From NCBI GenBank assembly GCA_942493145.1, contig OW818679.1:3968001-4032000 (forward strand): DNA of 64,000 nt, given 5' to 3'. This stretch comes from ENR-C20 sp942493145 (lineage in GTDB: Bacteria; Bacillota; Clostridia; Acetivibrionales; DTU013). The first letter of the stretch is position 1, and every line of letters starts with the position of its first letter. A program made the position numbers and the translations under genes. Of this stretch, positions 54,062 to 64,000 are shown piece after piece. The notes under the pieces were generated by a model. The model was not told the DNA's origin. It was given only the letters and a program-made list of their open reading frames with translations, and ran no database searches.

Positions 54062-57000
54062 CTATGCAGGATTTATCCTTACAAGCAGCTCCCCTGTTTT
54101 GACCTGTCTGCCCTTCTTTAGCCGTTCATTTCTGGCGTCCTGTTCCTGGCCTCTTGCGCTTACGTTGGTTTCCATCATCGGCCTTCGGCTCAACAGGCTC
54201 TCTGCCCGGCATCCCCTTCCTTGACCATAACCTTGTTATACTCTCCGGTATGCTGGCCCTATCTCTTCATTCTTATTCTCAGGATCAGCCAACTTTGTTG
54301 ATTTATCATCACCATCGACCGGCCTTATACGCTGGACCTTGTCTTTAATCCTAATTTCGCGTGGGGTGGGTTACCTCAAACTCAAGATCCGTTACCGTCG
54401 TTATCCAGCTTTCGGTTTTAGCGGGGGGCCCTCCGGGATCAACCTTGCTGGTCTCTCCTTCAGCCAAACCGTGGAAGAATACGTCGCTGCTCACTCCGGT
54501 GCAATCGCCATACGGGGGTTCTATAACGAATTTGAGAAAATCCTCGAATACATCGGGATATAGTGCATGGGGAGATAGTGGGGGAAAACCGGGAATTAGG
54601 AGAGTCCCATTTCCAAAGCCCAGGAGGCCTGCCGGGACTACGCAGGTTGTAGGTTCCTCAGCCCTTGAGCACCAGTTTCTGGAGCTTTCCCGGAAACCGC
54701 CGTCAGGGTGTCCGATCGTAGCCTTGAAATAGGATACTACGGAATCTGGAAACCGCCATGTTTTTTGCCTTTTCACATATGTTTTCCGATGTAAGGTCAT
54801 TCTTGACCATGAATATCGCCAAATCGCCTACCATTTTGGAGGAAGGGTTACCTTTGACAATATCTCCGACCATGTCATTGACCTTTTTGTACATCTCCTT
54901 GATTTCGTTGAACCGGGGGGGGGGGGGGGGGTGGGGGGGGGTCGGGTCCAAGGCAAGCGAGCCGGGCGGCGGGGGGCGCCGGGGGGGGCGTCCGAAACTT
55001 TCTGGATGCCGCTTCGGGGGGCGGGGGGGGGGGCAGCGGGAGGGGGTGGGTGCATTCTGAATTGGGCGCTCCCCCGCGGCTGTCTGAGTTTCAGCGGAGT
55101 CGGGGGGGGGGGGGGGGAGGGCCGGTGCGCCCAATACCCCCGCGTAGTAGCATGGGTATGTTATGAGGGTGGAGCTGGGGATGGAAATCTCCTGTTGGAG
55201 TGCACTTGGGACAGCAGCATGTGTGGCGCGTAGCGCTGTGCCGTCATCACCCTTTACTGCCCAACCGTGCATTGGACGCCGATTTTTAGTGGTGGAAAGA
55301 GGTTGGGCGTAATGTGGTAGAGGGAGTCGGCGTCTTGGATGGAGGGGGTTTCAACGGTGGTGGAGGGAGTGGAGGGAGTCGAATATCCTGAAGAATCCAC
55401 ACCGGCTGTTGCCGTTTGGATGATTCTCTTACGACATTGTGCGGGTGGGTTTGCGGAGTGGCGAACAACCGGCGATTGCCGGAGGGTAGGGTATGTGGGC
55501 GCCCATCTTTTCAGCTTCCTTTGCTTCCTGATATAATTCGGGTTTTTGGCCGGTACTAGTGGGTAGAGGGCTTGGGGATGGCTGTGGCAGGGTGTTGTGG
55601 GGGAGGGGGAGGGTCGGCTGGGGATTGGCGTTGGGATTGGGTATGTGTGTGTGTGGATGTGGTGTGGGCTCGGCTGGACGGGTGGGTAAGTGGCCCCACC
55701 ATTCCAAAGGAGAACAGATCTTTCGAATACGGAGGTGGGCTTTTTTGTAATAGTGTTGCCATCAGTGACTGTTGGGCATCCCTCGGTCGTATCGGTCAGC
55801 AGCAGCTTCTCTGGTCCTTGATCCAATTCCGCGCCTCGGACCACCCTCATCCAATATATGCTTTGTTCCCTCAATCTTATCCGGAATGGTAATTTTCGGA
55901 ACGACCGGAATGTCGAAGGATACTTTGCTTCCTTTGTTTCATTTACAATCAGGTTGCCGATGAATTTCAACACCCTGAGTTCCTCGTCGGTACTGGGTGC
56001 GATATCAAAAAGCTGCGGATTATCAGCGATGAACCCTGTATCACAAGTACCTTTAAGGAATTTCTCATGATTGAGGACATTTATGAGGAAGTCGATGTTC
56101 GTCTTAACGCCTGTTATCATTAACTCCTTTATCGCCCTGATGGATTTCTTTATAGCATCCTCGAAGGTTCTGGAATGGGCGGTGGTCTTTACCAGGAGGC
56201 TGTCATAATACGGACTTATGACTGCTCCCGCAAAGGCATTACCCGCGTCAAGACGGATACCGAAACCTGATCCCGATCTGTACGTATCGATTTTCCCTGT
56301 GTCGGGAGCAAAATTGTTGGTAGGATCTTCTGTGGTGACCCTGCATTGTATTGCATAGCCCCTCGGCTGGATATCCTCCTGCGAATTGATGCCGATTTCC
56401 TTTTCGTTCAGAGCAACTCCCTGGGCTATCTGAATCTGACTCTGTACAAGGTCGATTCCGGTGGTCATTTCGGTTACCGTATGTTCCACCTGTATCCTTG
56501 GATTCATTTCTATGAAATAATGGTTGCCATGCACATCAACCAGGAACTCCACCGTTCCGGCACTCCTGTAGTTTACCGCCCGTGCGATTTTAACAGCGTC
56601 CGTACAGATGGCATCCCTGATTTCTTTCGGGAGAGAAACGGCCGGTGTAAACTCTACGACCTTCTGGTGCCTCCTCTGGATCGAGCAGTCCCTTTCACAA
56701 AGGTGTACGATGTTCCAGTACTTGTCGCCCAATATCTGTACCTCAATATGTTTTGGGCTTTCAAGGTACTTTTCGATGAATATGTCATCTATTCCAAAGG
56801 CTTTTTTAGCCTCATTTCGCGTGTTCATGAAGGCAGTCTGTATCTCTTCCTCTCCCCTGACAATCCTCATGCCCCTTCCACCGCCGCCGGCCGCTGCCTT
56901 AAGCATGACCGGGTATCCGCAAAATGCCGCGACCTCCCTGGCCTCCTCAACTGACGATACAGGCCTGTCAACACCCGGAACTACCGGCACACCTATGCTT

Positions 57001-57383
57001 TTTGCCACAATCTTGGACTTTATCTTGTCGCCCATTTTTTCCATTATTTCAGCTGTAGGTCCTATGAATTCAATTCCCGCTTCTTCACACTTTTTTGCAA
57101 ACTCCGGATTTTCAGAAAGAAATCCATACCCCGGATGAATGGCATCCACACCTTTTTTAATGGACAGGCTTATTATTTCATCAATATTAAGATAAGCCTC
57201 TACCGGGCCTTTCTTATCGCCTATCTGATATGATTCGTCCGCTTTTGTTCTGAAAAGCGAACGCTTATCTTCCTCGGAATATATTGCAACGGTCCTTATT
57301 CCCAACTCGTGGCATGCTCTGATGATCCTGATGGCAATTTCGCCCCTGTTGGCGATCAATACCCTTTTGAATTTGTTCTCCAA
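54062..57383 (-). CDS. pyc: Pyruvate carboxylase, reading frame corrupted in the middle
   Basis: The start (TTG 57383, AAGGAG upstream) and first ~490 codons are clean: biotin carboxylase with 'ANRGEIAIRIIRACHELGI', ATP-grasp 'KAAAGGGGRGMRI' and 'FIEMNPRIQVEHTVTEMTTG'. From about 55950 to 54900 the frame disintegrates. Carboxyltransferase C-terminal sequence returns in two frames: 'VNDMVGDIVKGNPSSKMVGD' (near 54850), then 'FPDSVVSYFKATIGHPDGGF' and 'SDVFFHGLAEGETSK' (54750-54450). The biotin domain end reads 'QVKTGELLVRINPA', stop at 54062. The total span fits one ~1,145-residue enzyme that makes oxaloacetate from pyruvate. Confidence 0.85.
54090..55950. other. Region of probable low sequence quality within pyc
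   Basis: Runs of G up to about 14-15 long near 54917-54942, more near 54970-55040 and 55100-55120, frequent frame changes, and no recognisable pyc sequence in 54900-55900 although the gene is recognisable on both sides. Predicted proteins here, on either strand, should not be trusted. Confidence 0.75.
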
Positions 57384-57548
57384 TCGACTCTCTCCTTCCT
57401 TACTATATTAAAATGTGCTTTTTGGTTTATGATATTTAGAATGCGAGATAAGGCATTTATACCACCAAACTATTGATCTTCATTAAACTACTCAATTATT
57501 GATCAAACACATCATATAGGTAAGTTATTATTAGCAATTATAAACCAA

Positions 57549-57710
57549 TAGTACACTGTCAACCCTAATTCTCTACATTACCACTGGTTAAACTTTCGTA
57601 TTACTGCGTTGTCGTCAATCGCAATATATACAATATTACTCATTCCTCCGCCTTGTACTACGAAAGTTTTCCTCACCGGTAATACAAAGTTTAGAGTTGA
57701 CAGTGTACTA
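57549..57710. mobile_element. 162-bp hairpin MITE with TA ends
   Basis: The 15-bp ends TAGTACACTGTCAAC and GTTGACAGTGTACTA are perfect inverted repeats. Inside them the arms stay complementary, with interruptions, for about 56 bases each (for example AAACTTTCGTA / TACGAAAGTTT). The terminal TA would be the duplicated target of an IS630/Tc1-mariner-type transposase. No transposase is encoded; the 74-codon minus-strand frame across it is a by-product. The rest of the 57384-57917 gap holds nothing else that I can support. Confidence 0.75.
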
Positions 57711-57917
57711 GATTTATATGTTATTGAATTATCACATACAATAATCCTGCATGTCAAGATGAATCTTATGTTTAACTGGGTTGTTTTGATGTGTTTTTGC
57801 AACTACTCACATTGAATCCTTCATAGTTGCTCATGATTGGAACAAAAGAATACTTTAGTCTTTTTTATTTCTTAAAAAAGGGGATAAATATATATATATG
57901 AAATGGAGGACCTTTTT

Positions 57918-60605
57918 ATGTCAAAAGAATACCGTTCACTGAAAGGAGTATTATTTCACACCCTGGATGAAAAGCAAACCCTGGAGCAGCTTGCTTCTTT
58001 CCGCGAAGGCATTTCCGATGAGGAGGCACAGAACAGGACCGGGTTTTATGGCAGCAATGAATTGAAGGAGGGCAAGAAAAAGACCCTTGTGGAAATGTTC
58101 CTTGAACAGTTTAAAAATATAATGATCATTGTACTTCTCATTGCTGCAGCCATATCCGGTTTTACCCACGAGTTGACCGACGCGCTCATAATACTTGCCG
58201 TTGTCCTTATAAATGCCATACTGGGCGTCGCCCAGGAGAGCAAAGCCGAAAAGGCACTATCCGCCTTGAAAAGCATGTCCTCGCCCTTCGCGAAGATCAA
58301 GCGGAACGGTGAAATCCGTCAGATCAAATCATCCGAACTGGTACCAGGCGATATAGTATCCCTGGAAGCCGGTGATTTTGTACCAGCAGACATGAGGCTG
58401 CTGCACTCTTCCAGCCTCAAGATCGAGGAAGCTGCCCTGACAGGCGAATCCGTTCCGGTGGAAAAGACGGTGGAGATTATAGAAAGGAAAGACATTGTAA
58501 TAGGAGACAGAAAAAACATGGCCTGGTCAGGCAGCAGCGTTACCTATGGGAGAGGTATCGGTGTGGTTACTGCCACAGGTATGGATACCGAGGTAGGAAG
58601 GATAGCCGGGCATATATCCGGTCAGGATACGGATATGACTCCCCTTCAGAAAAAAATGCACGAGCTTTCAAAATTCCTTACCGTCGGCATCCTTGTGATT
58701 TCGGTTATCATCTTCATTGCCGGAGTGCTCCAGGGCAGGGAAATCCTCGATATGTCACTGGTTGCTATAAGCCTTGCTGTTGCAGCTATTCCCGAGGGGC
58801 TGCCTGCCGTCATAACAATAGTGCTGGCACTCGGGGTACAAAAGATGGCCAGAAGGAATGCCATCATCAGAAAGCTATCGGCTGTTGAAACACTGGGCAG
58901 TACCCAGATAATCTGCTCTGACAAGACAGGGACTCTTACCCAGAACAAGATGACTGTCAAGGAGGTCTATCTGGACGGGAGCATAATAAAGGCCGATGAA
59001 ATGCTGGATCATGAAAATCACCTTTTCATGCACTCGCTGGTATTGTGCAACGACTCGTCAATATCCCACGGAACCGGTGACCGCATCAGCTTTGTCGGTG
59101 ATCCTACAGAAACTGCACTTACTGCCTTTGCACTCGATAAAGGCTTCAACAAAGCAGAGTTGGACAGGGTCATCCCAAGGATAGGTGAACTACCCTTCGA
59201 TTCTGACAGAAAGCTTATGTCTTCCATTAATGAAATAGAAGAGATCACGCGAGTGTTTACAAAAGGCGCCCCCGATGTCTTACTCGGAAGATGTACGAGA
59301 ATTTTCGAAAGCGGTTGTGTTGTGTCAATGACAGAGGCGCACATGGAATCTTTAAAACGTGCAAACGGTGAAATGGCCGGAAAAGCCCTGAGAGTGCTGG
59401 GATTTGCATACAAGGATATAGATTCTCTCCCCGATAAGCTAACAACTGAAAACCTCGAAAACAATCTCATATTCATTGGTCTGACCGGCATGATCGATCC
59501 CCCAAGACCAGAAGCGGCGGAGGCTGTCCGTGTCTGCTCACTTGCAGGGATCAGGCCGATAATGATAACGGGTGACCACAGGGATACAGCCGCAGCTATT
59601 GCAGTTGAACTTAAAATCATAAGCAGCAGTGACGAAGTCATAACGGGCAGTGAATTGGATGCCCTGGACGATACGTACTTTGAGAATAATGTGGATAAAT
59701 ATTCAGTTTATGCCAGAGTCTCTCCCGAGCACAAAGTGAAGATAGTCAAAGCCTGGAAAAAGCGCGGCAAAATCGTTGCCATGACGGGAGACGGCGTAAA
59801 TGACGCCCCTGCCTTAAAAGCTGCTGATATAGGTGTCGGTATGGGCATCACAGGGACAGATGTTTCAAAGGGTGTAGCCGATATGGTGTTGTCCGACGAT
59901 AATTTCGCGACCATTGTCCTCGCCGTGGAAGAAGGAAGAAAGATATACAGCAACCTCCGCAAGGCCATCCAATTCCTTCTCTCTACCAACCTGGGCGAAG
60001 TAATCACACTATTTGTAGGAACCATGTTGAGCTGGATAGTGCTCATGCCCATACACATACTGTGGGTAAACCTTGTGACCGACACCCTACCGGCTCTCGC
60101 CCTTGGAATGGAAAAGACGGAAAAGGATATTATGAAGCAGAAACCCAGGAAGGCGAACAGCAGCTTCTTTTCAGGTGGAGTAGGCATCAGTGTATTAATT
60201 CAGGGCATTTTGGCCGGTTGCATAACACTGGCCGCATATTATACGGGATTAAATCTTTATTCACCGGAAATAGCCACTACGATGGCCTTTGCAACACTTG
60301 GCCTTATTCAGCTAAGTCAGTCATTAAATGTCCGGTCTGTGAAAAAATCCATATTCAAGGTTGGTGTGTTCACGAATCCCTGGCTTAATTGTGCTATTGT
60401 CATAGCGGCTATCCTTCAGGCGGGTGTAATTGTTGTGCCTTTCTTCAATGACATTTTCAACGTCGTGCCCCTTAACATGACACAATGGTTGATTGTTATT
60501 GCAGCATCCATTTCAATAATCCCGATAGTAGAGCTTATCAAGCTTGGTGCATGGCTGTACAGGAAGCTTCGCAGGCAGGCAGGCACCACGGCAAAACAGG
60601 CATGA
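57918..60605 (+). CDS. Calcium-transporting P-type ATPase (P2A)
   Basis: 895 residues from ATG 57918 (GGAGG 8 bases upstream). 'LTGESVPVEK' actuator loop, 'AAIPEGLPAVITIVLALGVQ' with the calcium-site Glu, phosphorylation motif 'CSDKTGTLTQNK', 'KGAPDVLL', 'MTGDGVNDAPALKAADIGVG' and 'LLSTNLGEVITLF' with its metal-binding Asn/Glu. Ten membrane segments are expected. It pumps calcium (or manganese) out of the cell. The C-terminal 'ILWVNLVTDTLPALALGME' is typical of P2A pumps. Confidence 0.92.
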   Translation: MSKEYRSLKGVLFHTLDEKQTLEQLASFREGISDEEAQNRTGFYGSNELKEGKKKTLVEMFLEQFKNIMIIVLLIAAAISGFTHELTDALIILAVVLINAILGVAQESKAEKALSALKSMSSPFAKIKRNGEIRQIKSSELVPGDIVSLEAGDFVPADMRLLHSSSLKIEEAALTGESVPVEKTVEIIERKDIVIGDRKNMAWSGSSVTYGRGIGVVTATGMDTEVGRIAGHISGQDTDMTPLQKKMHELSKFLTVGILVISVIIFIAGVLQGREILDMSLVAISLAVAAIPEGLPAVITIVLALGVQKMARRNAIIRKLSAVETLGSTQIICSDKTGTLTQNKMTVKEVYLDGSIIKADEMLDHENHLFMHSLVLCNDSSISHGTGDRISFVGDPTETALTAFALDKGFNKAELDRVIPRIGELPFDSDRKLMSSINEIEEITRVFTKGAPDVLLGRCTRIFESGCVVSMTEAHMESLKRANGEMAGKALRVLGFAYKDIDSLPDKLTTENLENNLIFIGLTGMIDPPRPEAAEAVRVCSLAGIRPIMITGDHRDTAAAIAVELKIISSSDEVITGSELDALDDTYFENNVDKYSVYARVSPEHKVKIVKAWKKRGKIVAMTGDGVNDAPALKAADIGVGMGITGTDVSKGVADMVLSDDNFATIVLAVEEGRKIYSNLRKAIQFLLSTNLGEVITLFVGTMLSWIVLMPIHILWVNLVTDTLPALALGMEKTEKDIMKQKPRKANSSFFSGGVGISVLIQGILAGCITLAAYYTGLNLYSPEIATTMAFATLGLIQLSQSLNVRSVKKSIFKVGVFTNPWLNCAIVIAAILQAGVIVVPFFNDIFNVVPLNMTQWLIVIAASISIIPIVELIKLGAWLYRKLRRQAGTTAKQA

Positions 60606-60652
60606 ACTGCAACAAAAAAATGAACTTGCACTGCAATTATGATAGAATGATA

Positions 60653-60689
60653 GCACAGCCTTCCGTCAATGGAGGTTGTGCTTTTTTTT
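60653..60689 (+). terminator. Terminator of the P-type ATPase gene
   Basis: GCACAGCCTTCC and GGAGGTTGTGC form a stem with one bulge, loop GTCAAT, followed by eight Ts. Confidence 0.88.
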
Positions 60690-60743
60690 GAACATAACCG
60701 CCATGTTGTATAAAGCAGGCTTAGTGAAAGGAACAAATATATT

Positions 60744-62909
60744 ATGGGTAAAGTTTTAGTTTTAGCAGAAAAGCCATCGGTTGGACGTGAACTGGCAAAA
60801 GTATTGGGTTGTAATCAAGGTGGTAATGGGTGCTTGTCAGGTTCTAAATATATTGTTACCTGGGCATTGGGACATTTGGTTACTTTAGCAGATCCGGAAG
60901 CTTACGGCGAAAAGTATAAGACATGGAGTTTGGATAATCTCCCAATGTTGCCAAATAAAATGGAACTTGTTGTTATTAAAGAAACATCAAAGCAATATGG
61001 AATTGTAAAAGGCTTATTGAACAGGCCTGATGTGGATGAACTGGTCATTGCAACTGACGCAGGTCGCGAAGGAGAATTGGTTGCCAGATGGATCATTCTT
61101 AAAGCAGGTTTCAGAAAACCGATCAAGCGTTTATGGATCTCATCTCAGACTGAGAAAGCTATTAAAGATGGGTTTAGCAGTTTAAAACCAAGTAGAGATT
61201 ATGACAACTTGTATAAATCTGCGGAGTGTCGTTCAGAGGCGGACTGGTTGGTCGGGCTTAACGTAACCCGGGCTTTAACCTGTAAATACAATGCACAATT
61301 GTCTGCAGGCCGCGTACAGACACCTACATTGGCCATGATTGTACAAAGGGAGAATGATATAAAAAAGTTTATCCCAAAGGACTTCTGGACTATAAATGCA
61401 AAAGTAAAAGGCTTTTCAATTTTATGGCAGGATAAAACCAGCGGGCAAACTCAAATTTTTAACAAACAACAAGCAGAAGATATATTGGCAAAAATAAAAG
61501 GTCAAAATGGTGATGTAATTGAGATTAAAAAAGAAGCCAAAGAAGAACAGTCGCCACTTGCCTATGATTTAACCGAGTTGCAGCGGGATGCAAACCGGAA
61601 ATATAATTATTCGGCAAAACAGACCCTGGGACTTATGCAGTCTTTATATGAAACACATAAAATTGTAACCTATCCGAGAACCGATTCCAGACATATTACT
61701 ACAGATATCATACCTACATTACCAGACCGATTGAAAAGCATATCAGTAGGCCCCTATGCTGAATCAGCCCGCGCGCTGCTTCGGACCAAGCTCAATGTGA
61801 CAAAAAGGTTTGCTGATAACAGCAAGGTTACAGATCATCATGCTATCATTCCTACTGAACAATATGTCAGTCTTGGCTCACTAAGTAGTGAAGAACGTAA
61901 TATATTTGACCTGATTGTTAAAAGATTTATAGCAATATTAAGTCCTGCGTTTACTTACGAACAAACCACAGTAAAAATAAGCGTCAAAGGCGAAATCTTT
62001 TTCGCCAAAGGCAGGATTATCAAGTCAAAGGGCTGGAAAGCAGTTTACGAAGGACAAAAAGATAAAGATGAAGATTCGGATGAAGAAGAGGATCAGAGTT
62101 TGCCTGAGATAAAAAAAGGTGAAAGCTTTAAACTGGATGCTGCTTCTTTATACAATGGTAAGACAAAGCCGCCAGCAAGATATAATGAGGCAACTCTGCT
62201 CACTGCTATGGAACATCCCGGAAAGTTCATTGAGAATGATGCCCTGCGGGAAGCGATGGATAAAACCAGCGGCCTTGGTACACCGGCTACCAGAGCAGAT
62301 ATTATTGAAAAACTGTTCAATTCTTTTTATACAGAGAGAAGGGGGAAAGAAATATTCCCTACATCCAAAGGCATTCAGTTGATTGATCTTGTACCAACAG
62401 ATTTGAAATCTCCTGAACTTACTGCAAAGTGGGAACAGAAACTAACCTTGATTAAAAATGGAAAAGCAAATTCAACTGAGTTTATTAATGAAATGAAGAG
62501 TTATGCTACAAAGGTAGTATCAAATGTAATTGCAAGTAATGCAGCTTATAAACACGACAACATGACCAGGGAGAAATGTCCTGAATGTGGTAAGTACATG
62601 CTTGATGTAGCGGGAAAAAAGGGTAAAATGTTAGTTTGCGCTGACCGTGAATGTGGTTACCGAAAAGGCGTATCCATGATTTCTAATGCAAGGTGCCCTG
62701 AGTGTCATAAAAAGATGGAAATAAAGGGTGAGGGTGAAAATAAGTCTTTCTTTTGTGGATGTGGTTATCGTGAAAAGCTGGATGCTTTTAACAAGCGAAA
62801 AGGTGATCAGGTTAATAAAAAAGAAGTGGGACAATTCTTACAGCAGCAGGAAAGTGGAGAGCCGATTAATTCAGCACTGGCAGAAGCGTTGGCAAAGTGG
62901 AAGAAGTAG
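60744..62909 (+). CDS. topB: DNA topoisomerase III
   Basis: 721 residues. TOPRIM starts 'VLVLAEKPSVGRELAKVLG' with 'IATDAGREGELVARW' metal-binding acids. 'LSAGRVQTPTLAMIVQREND' and the active-site Tyr in 'IVTYPRTDSRHI' follow. Two zinc fingers end the protein ('CPECGKYMLDVAGKKGKMLV', 'CPECHKKM..CGCGYREK'). It decatenates DNA. The gene is more AT-rich than its ATPase neighbour and lies next to a toxin-antitoxin pair; TopB copies are often carried on conjugative elements, so acquisition is possible. Confidence 0.93.
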   Translation: MGKVLVLAEKPSVGRELAKVLGCNQGGNGCLSGSKYIVTWALGHLVTLADPEAYGEKYKTWSLDNLPMLPNKMELVVIKETSKQYGIVKGLLNRPDVDELVIATDAGREGELVARWIILKAGFRKPIKRLWISSQTEKAIKDGFSSLKPSRDYDNLYKSAECRSEADWLVGLNVTRALTCKYNAQLSAGRVQTPTLAMIVQRENDIKKFIPKDFWTINAKVKGFSILWQDKTSGQTQIFNKQQAEDILAKIKGQNGDVIEIKKEAKEEQSPLAYDLTELQRDANRKYNYSAKQTLGLMQSLYETHKIVTYPRTDSRHITTDIIPTLPDRLKSISVGPYAESARALLRTKLNVTKRFADNSKVTDHHAIIPTEQYVSLGSLSSEERNIFDLIVKRFIAILSPAFTYEQTTVKISVKGEIFFAKGRIIKSKGWKAVYEGQKDKDEDSDEEEDQSLPEIKKGESFKLDAASLYNGKTKPPARYNEATLLTAMEHPGKFIENDALREAMDKTSGLGTPATRADIIEKLFNSFYTERRGKEIFPTSKGIQLIDLVPTDLKSPELTAKWEQKLTLIKNGKANSTEFINEMKSYATKVVSNVIASNAAYKHDNMTREKCPECGKYMLDVAGKKGKMLVCADRECGYRKGVSMISNARCPECHKKMEIKGEGENKSFFCGCGYREKLDAFNKRKGDQVNKKEVGQFLQQQESGEPINSALAEALAKWKK

Positions 62910-62912
62910 GAC

Positions 62913-63296
62913 TTAATATGGTGTGATTATTTCTATATCTTTCATTGGAAAGTGTTTTGTGTTCAATGTATAAACAGGGATGCCGTTTGTTTTGGCAGTA
63001 GCTGCAACAATGGCATCTCCTGTAGTCAGGCCGTGACTTTTCATAAATCTGTTCATATAAATTCCAGCAGCATTCGCCACTGCCGCATCCACAGTTATTT
63101 CCCGAAACAACCTGAGCAATGAATCCATTTTTTCTTCCTCTCCGGGACGTATTCCAGCCAGAAGTTCTATTCGCGTTATTATTGAACACACCAGCCTTTT
63201 TTCATCTTTGATCAGAGAGGTAAGGAACTGTGTAGAAGTGCTTTTGCCTCGCAAATGGTCTATCAAAATATTGGTGTCGATCAGAACAGAAGACAC
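62913..63296 (-). CDS. vapC: PIN-domain toxin, VapC type
   Basis: 127 residues from GTG 63296. PIN acidic residues are in 'VLIDTNILIDHLRG', 'TRIELLAGI' and 'GLTTGDAIVAATAKTNGIPV', followed by 'YTLNTKHFPM'. VapC toxins are RNases cutting tRNA or rRNA. The start overlaps the antitoxin stop by one base (TAGTG), so both are co-translated. It converges with topB, 3 bases apart. Confidence 0.9.
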   Translation of the reverse strand: MSSVLIDTNILIDHLRGKSTSTQFLTSLIKDEKRLVCSIITRIELLAGIRPGEEEKMDSLLRLFREITVDAAVANAAGIYMNRFMKSHGLTTGDAIVAATAKTNGIPVYTLNTKHFPMKDIEIITPY

Positions 63297-63550
63297 TATT
63301 CGCCCTCCCTTTCTGACGCCCAGCTTTTCCTCATATCTGCAATAAATCCATCAGAGTCCTCAATGTCGGTCCTGTCTTTCCAGATTCCACAGGTGTCTTG
63401 CAGCCTGTCTATATCCGACACCTTTTCCCTGGTTAAGTACTGTCCTACGGCCTCGCGTACAATTTCAGCCATAGGTACACCTTTTTTTCGGGCTACCTTC
63501 ATCAGGGTTTCCTTTTCTTCCTTATCAAAATATATCTGTGTTCTCTCCAT
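63296..63550 (-). CDS. vapB: Ribbon-helix-helix antitoxin for VapC
   Basis: 84 residues. 'RTQIYFDKEEKETLMKVARK' and 'GVPMAEIVREAVGQYL' form the ribbon-helix-helix DNA-binding domain; the acidic C-terminal tail ('IEDSDGFIADMRKSW') should bind and block the toxin. The upstream ATG has GAGGTGG. It is expected to repress its own promoter in the AT-rich 63551-63620. Confidence 0.88.
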   Translation of the reverse strand: MERTQIYFDKEEKETLMKVARKKGVPMAEIVREAVGQYLTREKVSDIDRLQDTCGIWKDRTDIEDSDGFIADMRKSWASEREGE

Positions 63551-63707
63551 AAAGCCACCTCGTCAGATGTATACATGTAAATTATACATCTGATATTATG
63601 TAATAACAATAACTAGATTTTTATACTGGCATAATGAAAAATAAGCCAATTATGATATAATTGGAATAAGGTTCCCAGTATCTCTAAATAATTTTGGGAG
63701 GTTATGC

Positions 63708-64000
63708 ATGTATTGTGTCAAATGTGGAAAGGAATTATCTGAAACCGTAAGATTCTGCAGCGGTTGCGGTTCATCAACACAGCCCGCCCAACAACCACAG
63801 GCTCAGCAGCAATATCAGGCTCAACAGCAATACCAGGCTCAAGCCTATACCCAACCCCAGCCTCAATCAGGCACCCAACCTCAGCAGCAATATCAACGCA
63901 AACCTGTGCTTCCTCCGGACACCCCATCATACCAAGGCTATAATAACAATGGCATCATCGGATTTTCCCCAAAAATAGGTGACCCCGCTTTTGCAAAATA
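63708..64000 (+). CDS. Zinc-ribbon, glutamine-rich protein (partial)
   Basis: The frame starts at ATG 63708 (GGGAGG 6 bases upstream) and runs off the right edge. Residues 1-22 are a zinc ribbon (MYCVKCGKELSETVRFCSGC). A Gln/Ala/Tyr/Pro-rich low-complexity linker follows to about residue 66. The visible end '..GIIGFSPKIGDPAFAKY' probably leads into a membrane domain. This layout is common among uncharacterised clostridial envelope proteins. Confidence 0.75.
   Translation, partial: MYCVKCGKELSETVRFCSGCGSSTQPAQQPQAQQQYQAQQQYQAQAYTQPQPQSGTQPQQQYQRKPVLPPDTPSYQGYNNNGIIGFSPKIGDPAFAK

Noticed and set aside
54758..55892. Several plus-strand Gly/Arg-rich frames
   Set aside because: They are translations of G-run, low-quality sequence inside the pyc gene.
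57578..57802. 74-codon minus-strand frame
   Set aside because: Lies across the MITE hairpin; no ribosome site and no coding pattern.

Overview
The window looks like chromosome from an anaerobic, spore-forming member of the Clostridia. Support comes from the mazG-S4-yabP-yabQ-divIC-yabR core cluster, spo0A, a pro-sigma-K-type factor, an alpha/beta SASP gene, Rex, ferredoxin-dependent 2-oxoacid and Etf enzymes, AGGAGG ribosome sites and moderate G+C with more AT-rich insertions. I assign no species.

Layout. 0-8 kb is an AT-rich accessory region. It holds a minus-strand operon (radical SAM protein, GHKL ATPase, ParB-like protein, and a fourth gene cut by the window edge), phage debris with a decayed tyrosine recombinase, and an AbiJ-like protein overlapping an unknown partner. 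It ends at an initiator tRNA gene. 8.3-15.7 kb has a LysR regulator, a URO-D-family protein and a complete branched-chain-amino-acid-type ABC importer. 15.6-29.9 kb is the most interesting part: one long minus-strand gene train, etfB-etfA-FAD dehydrogenase-TRAP transporter-LarA-like protein-buk-ptb-iorA. It is preceded by a textbook -24/-12 promoter, two 17-bp palindromes and a PrpR_N-type sigma-54 activator gene. Read as a pathway, the genes import a 2-hydroxyacid, perhaps racemise it, oxidise it through an electron-bifurcating Etf dehydrogenase, decarboxylate the 2-oxoacid to an acyl-CoA and recover ATP through Ptb/Buk. 30.0-34.6 kb holds a split UxaA-type dehydratase, an IlvD-type dehydratase and a second LysR regulator.

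34.7-39.7 kb is an AT-rich block of sporulation genes (spo0A, sigK, SASP, a PAS histidine kinase) lying between an intact tRNA-Leu and a 3'-matching tRNA-Leu copy whose 5' acceptor strand is lost. That is the geometry of a tRNA-integrated island. 39.9-44.9 kb is the conserved yab/mazG cluster, a polytopic membrane protein and rex. Two tandem, mutually similar genes for 41- and 42-residue proteins follow, with a sigma-E-like promoter.

45.5-57.4 kb contains a large SLH surface protein interrupted by three single-base frame changes, a heterodimeric ABC exporter, and a pyruvate carboxylase gene whose middle is corrupted by long G runs and repeated frame changes, probably a sequencing fault. 57.4-64 kb has a 162-bp hairpin MITE, a calcium-type P-ATPase, topoisomerase III, a VapBC toxin-antitoxin pair and the start of a zinc-ribbon, glutamine-rich protein.

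All functions are inferred by reading the sequence; no database search was run.
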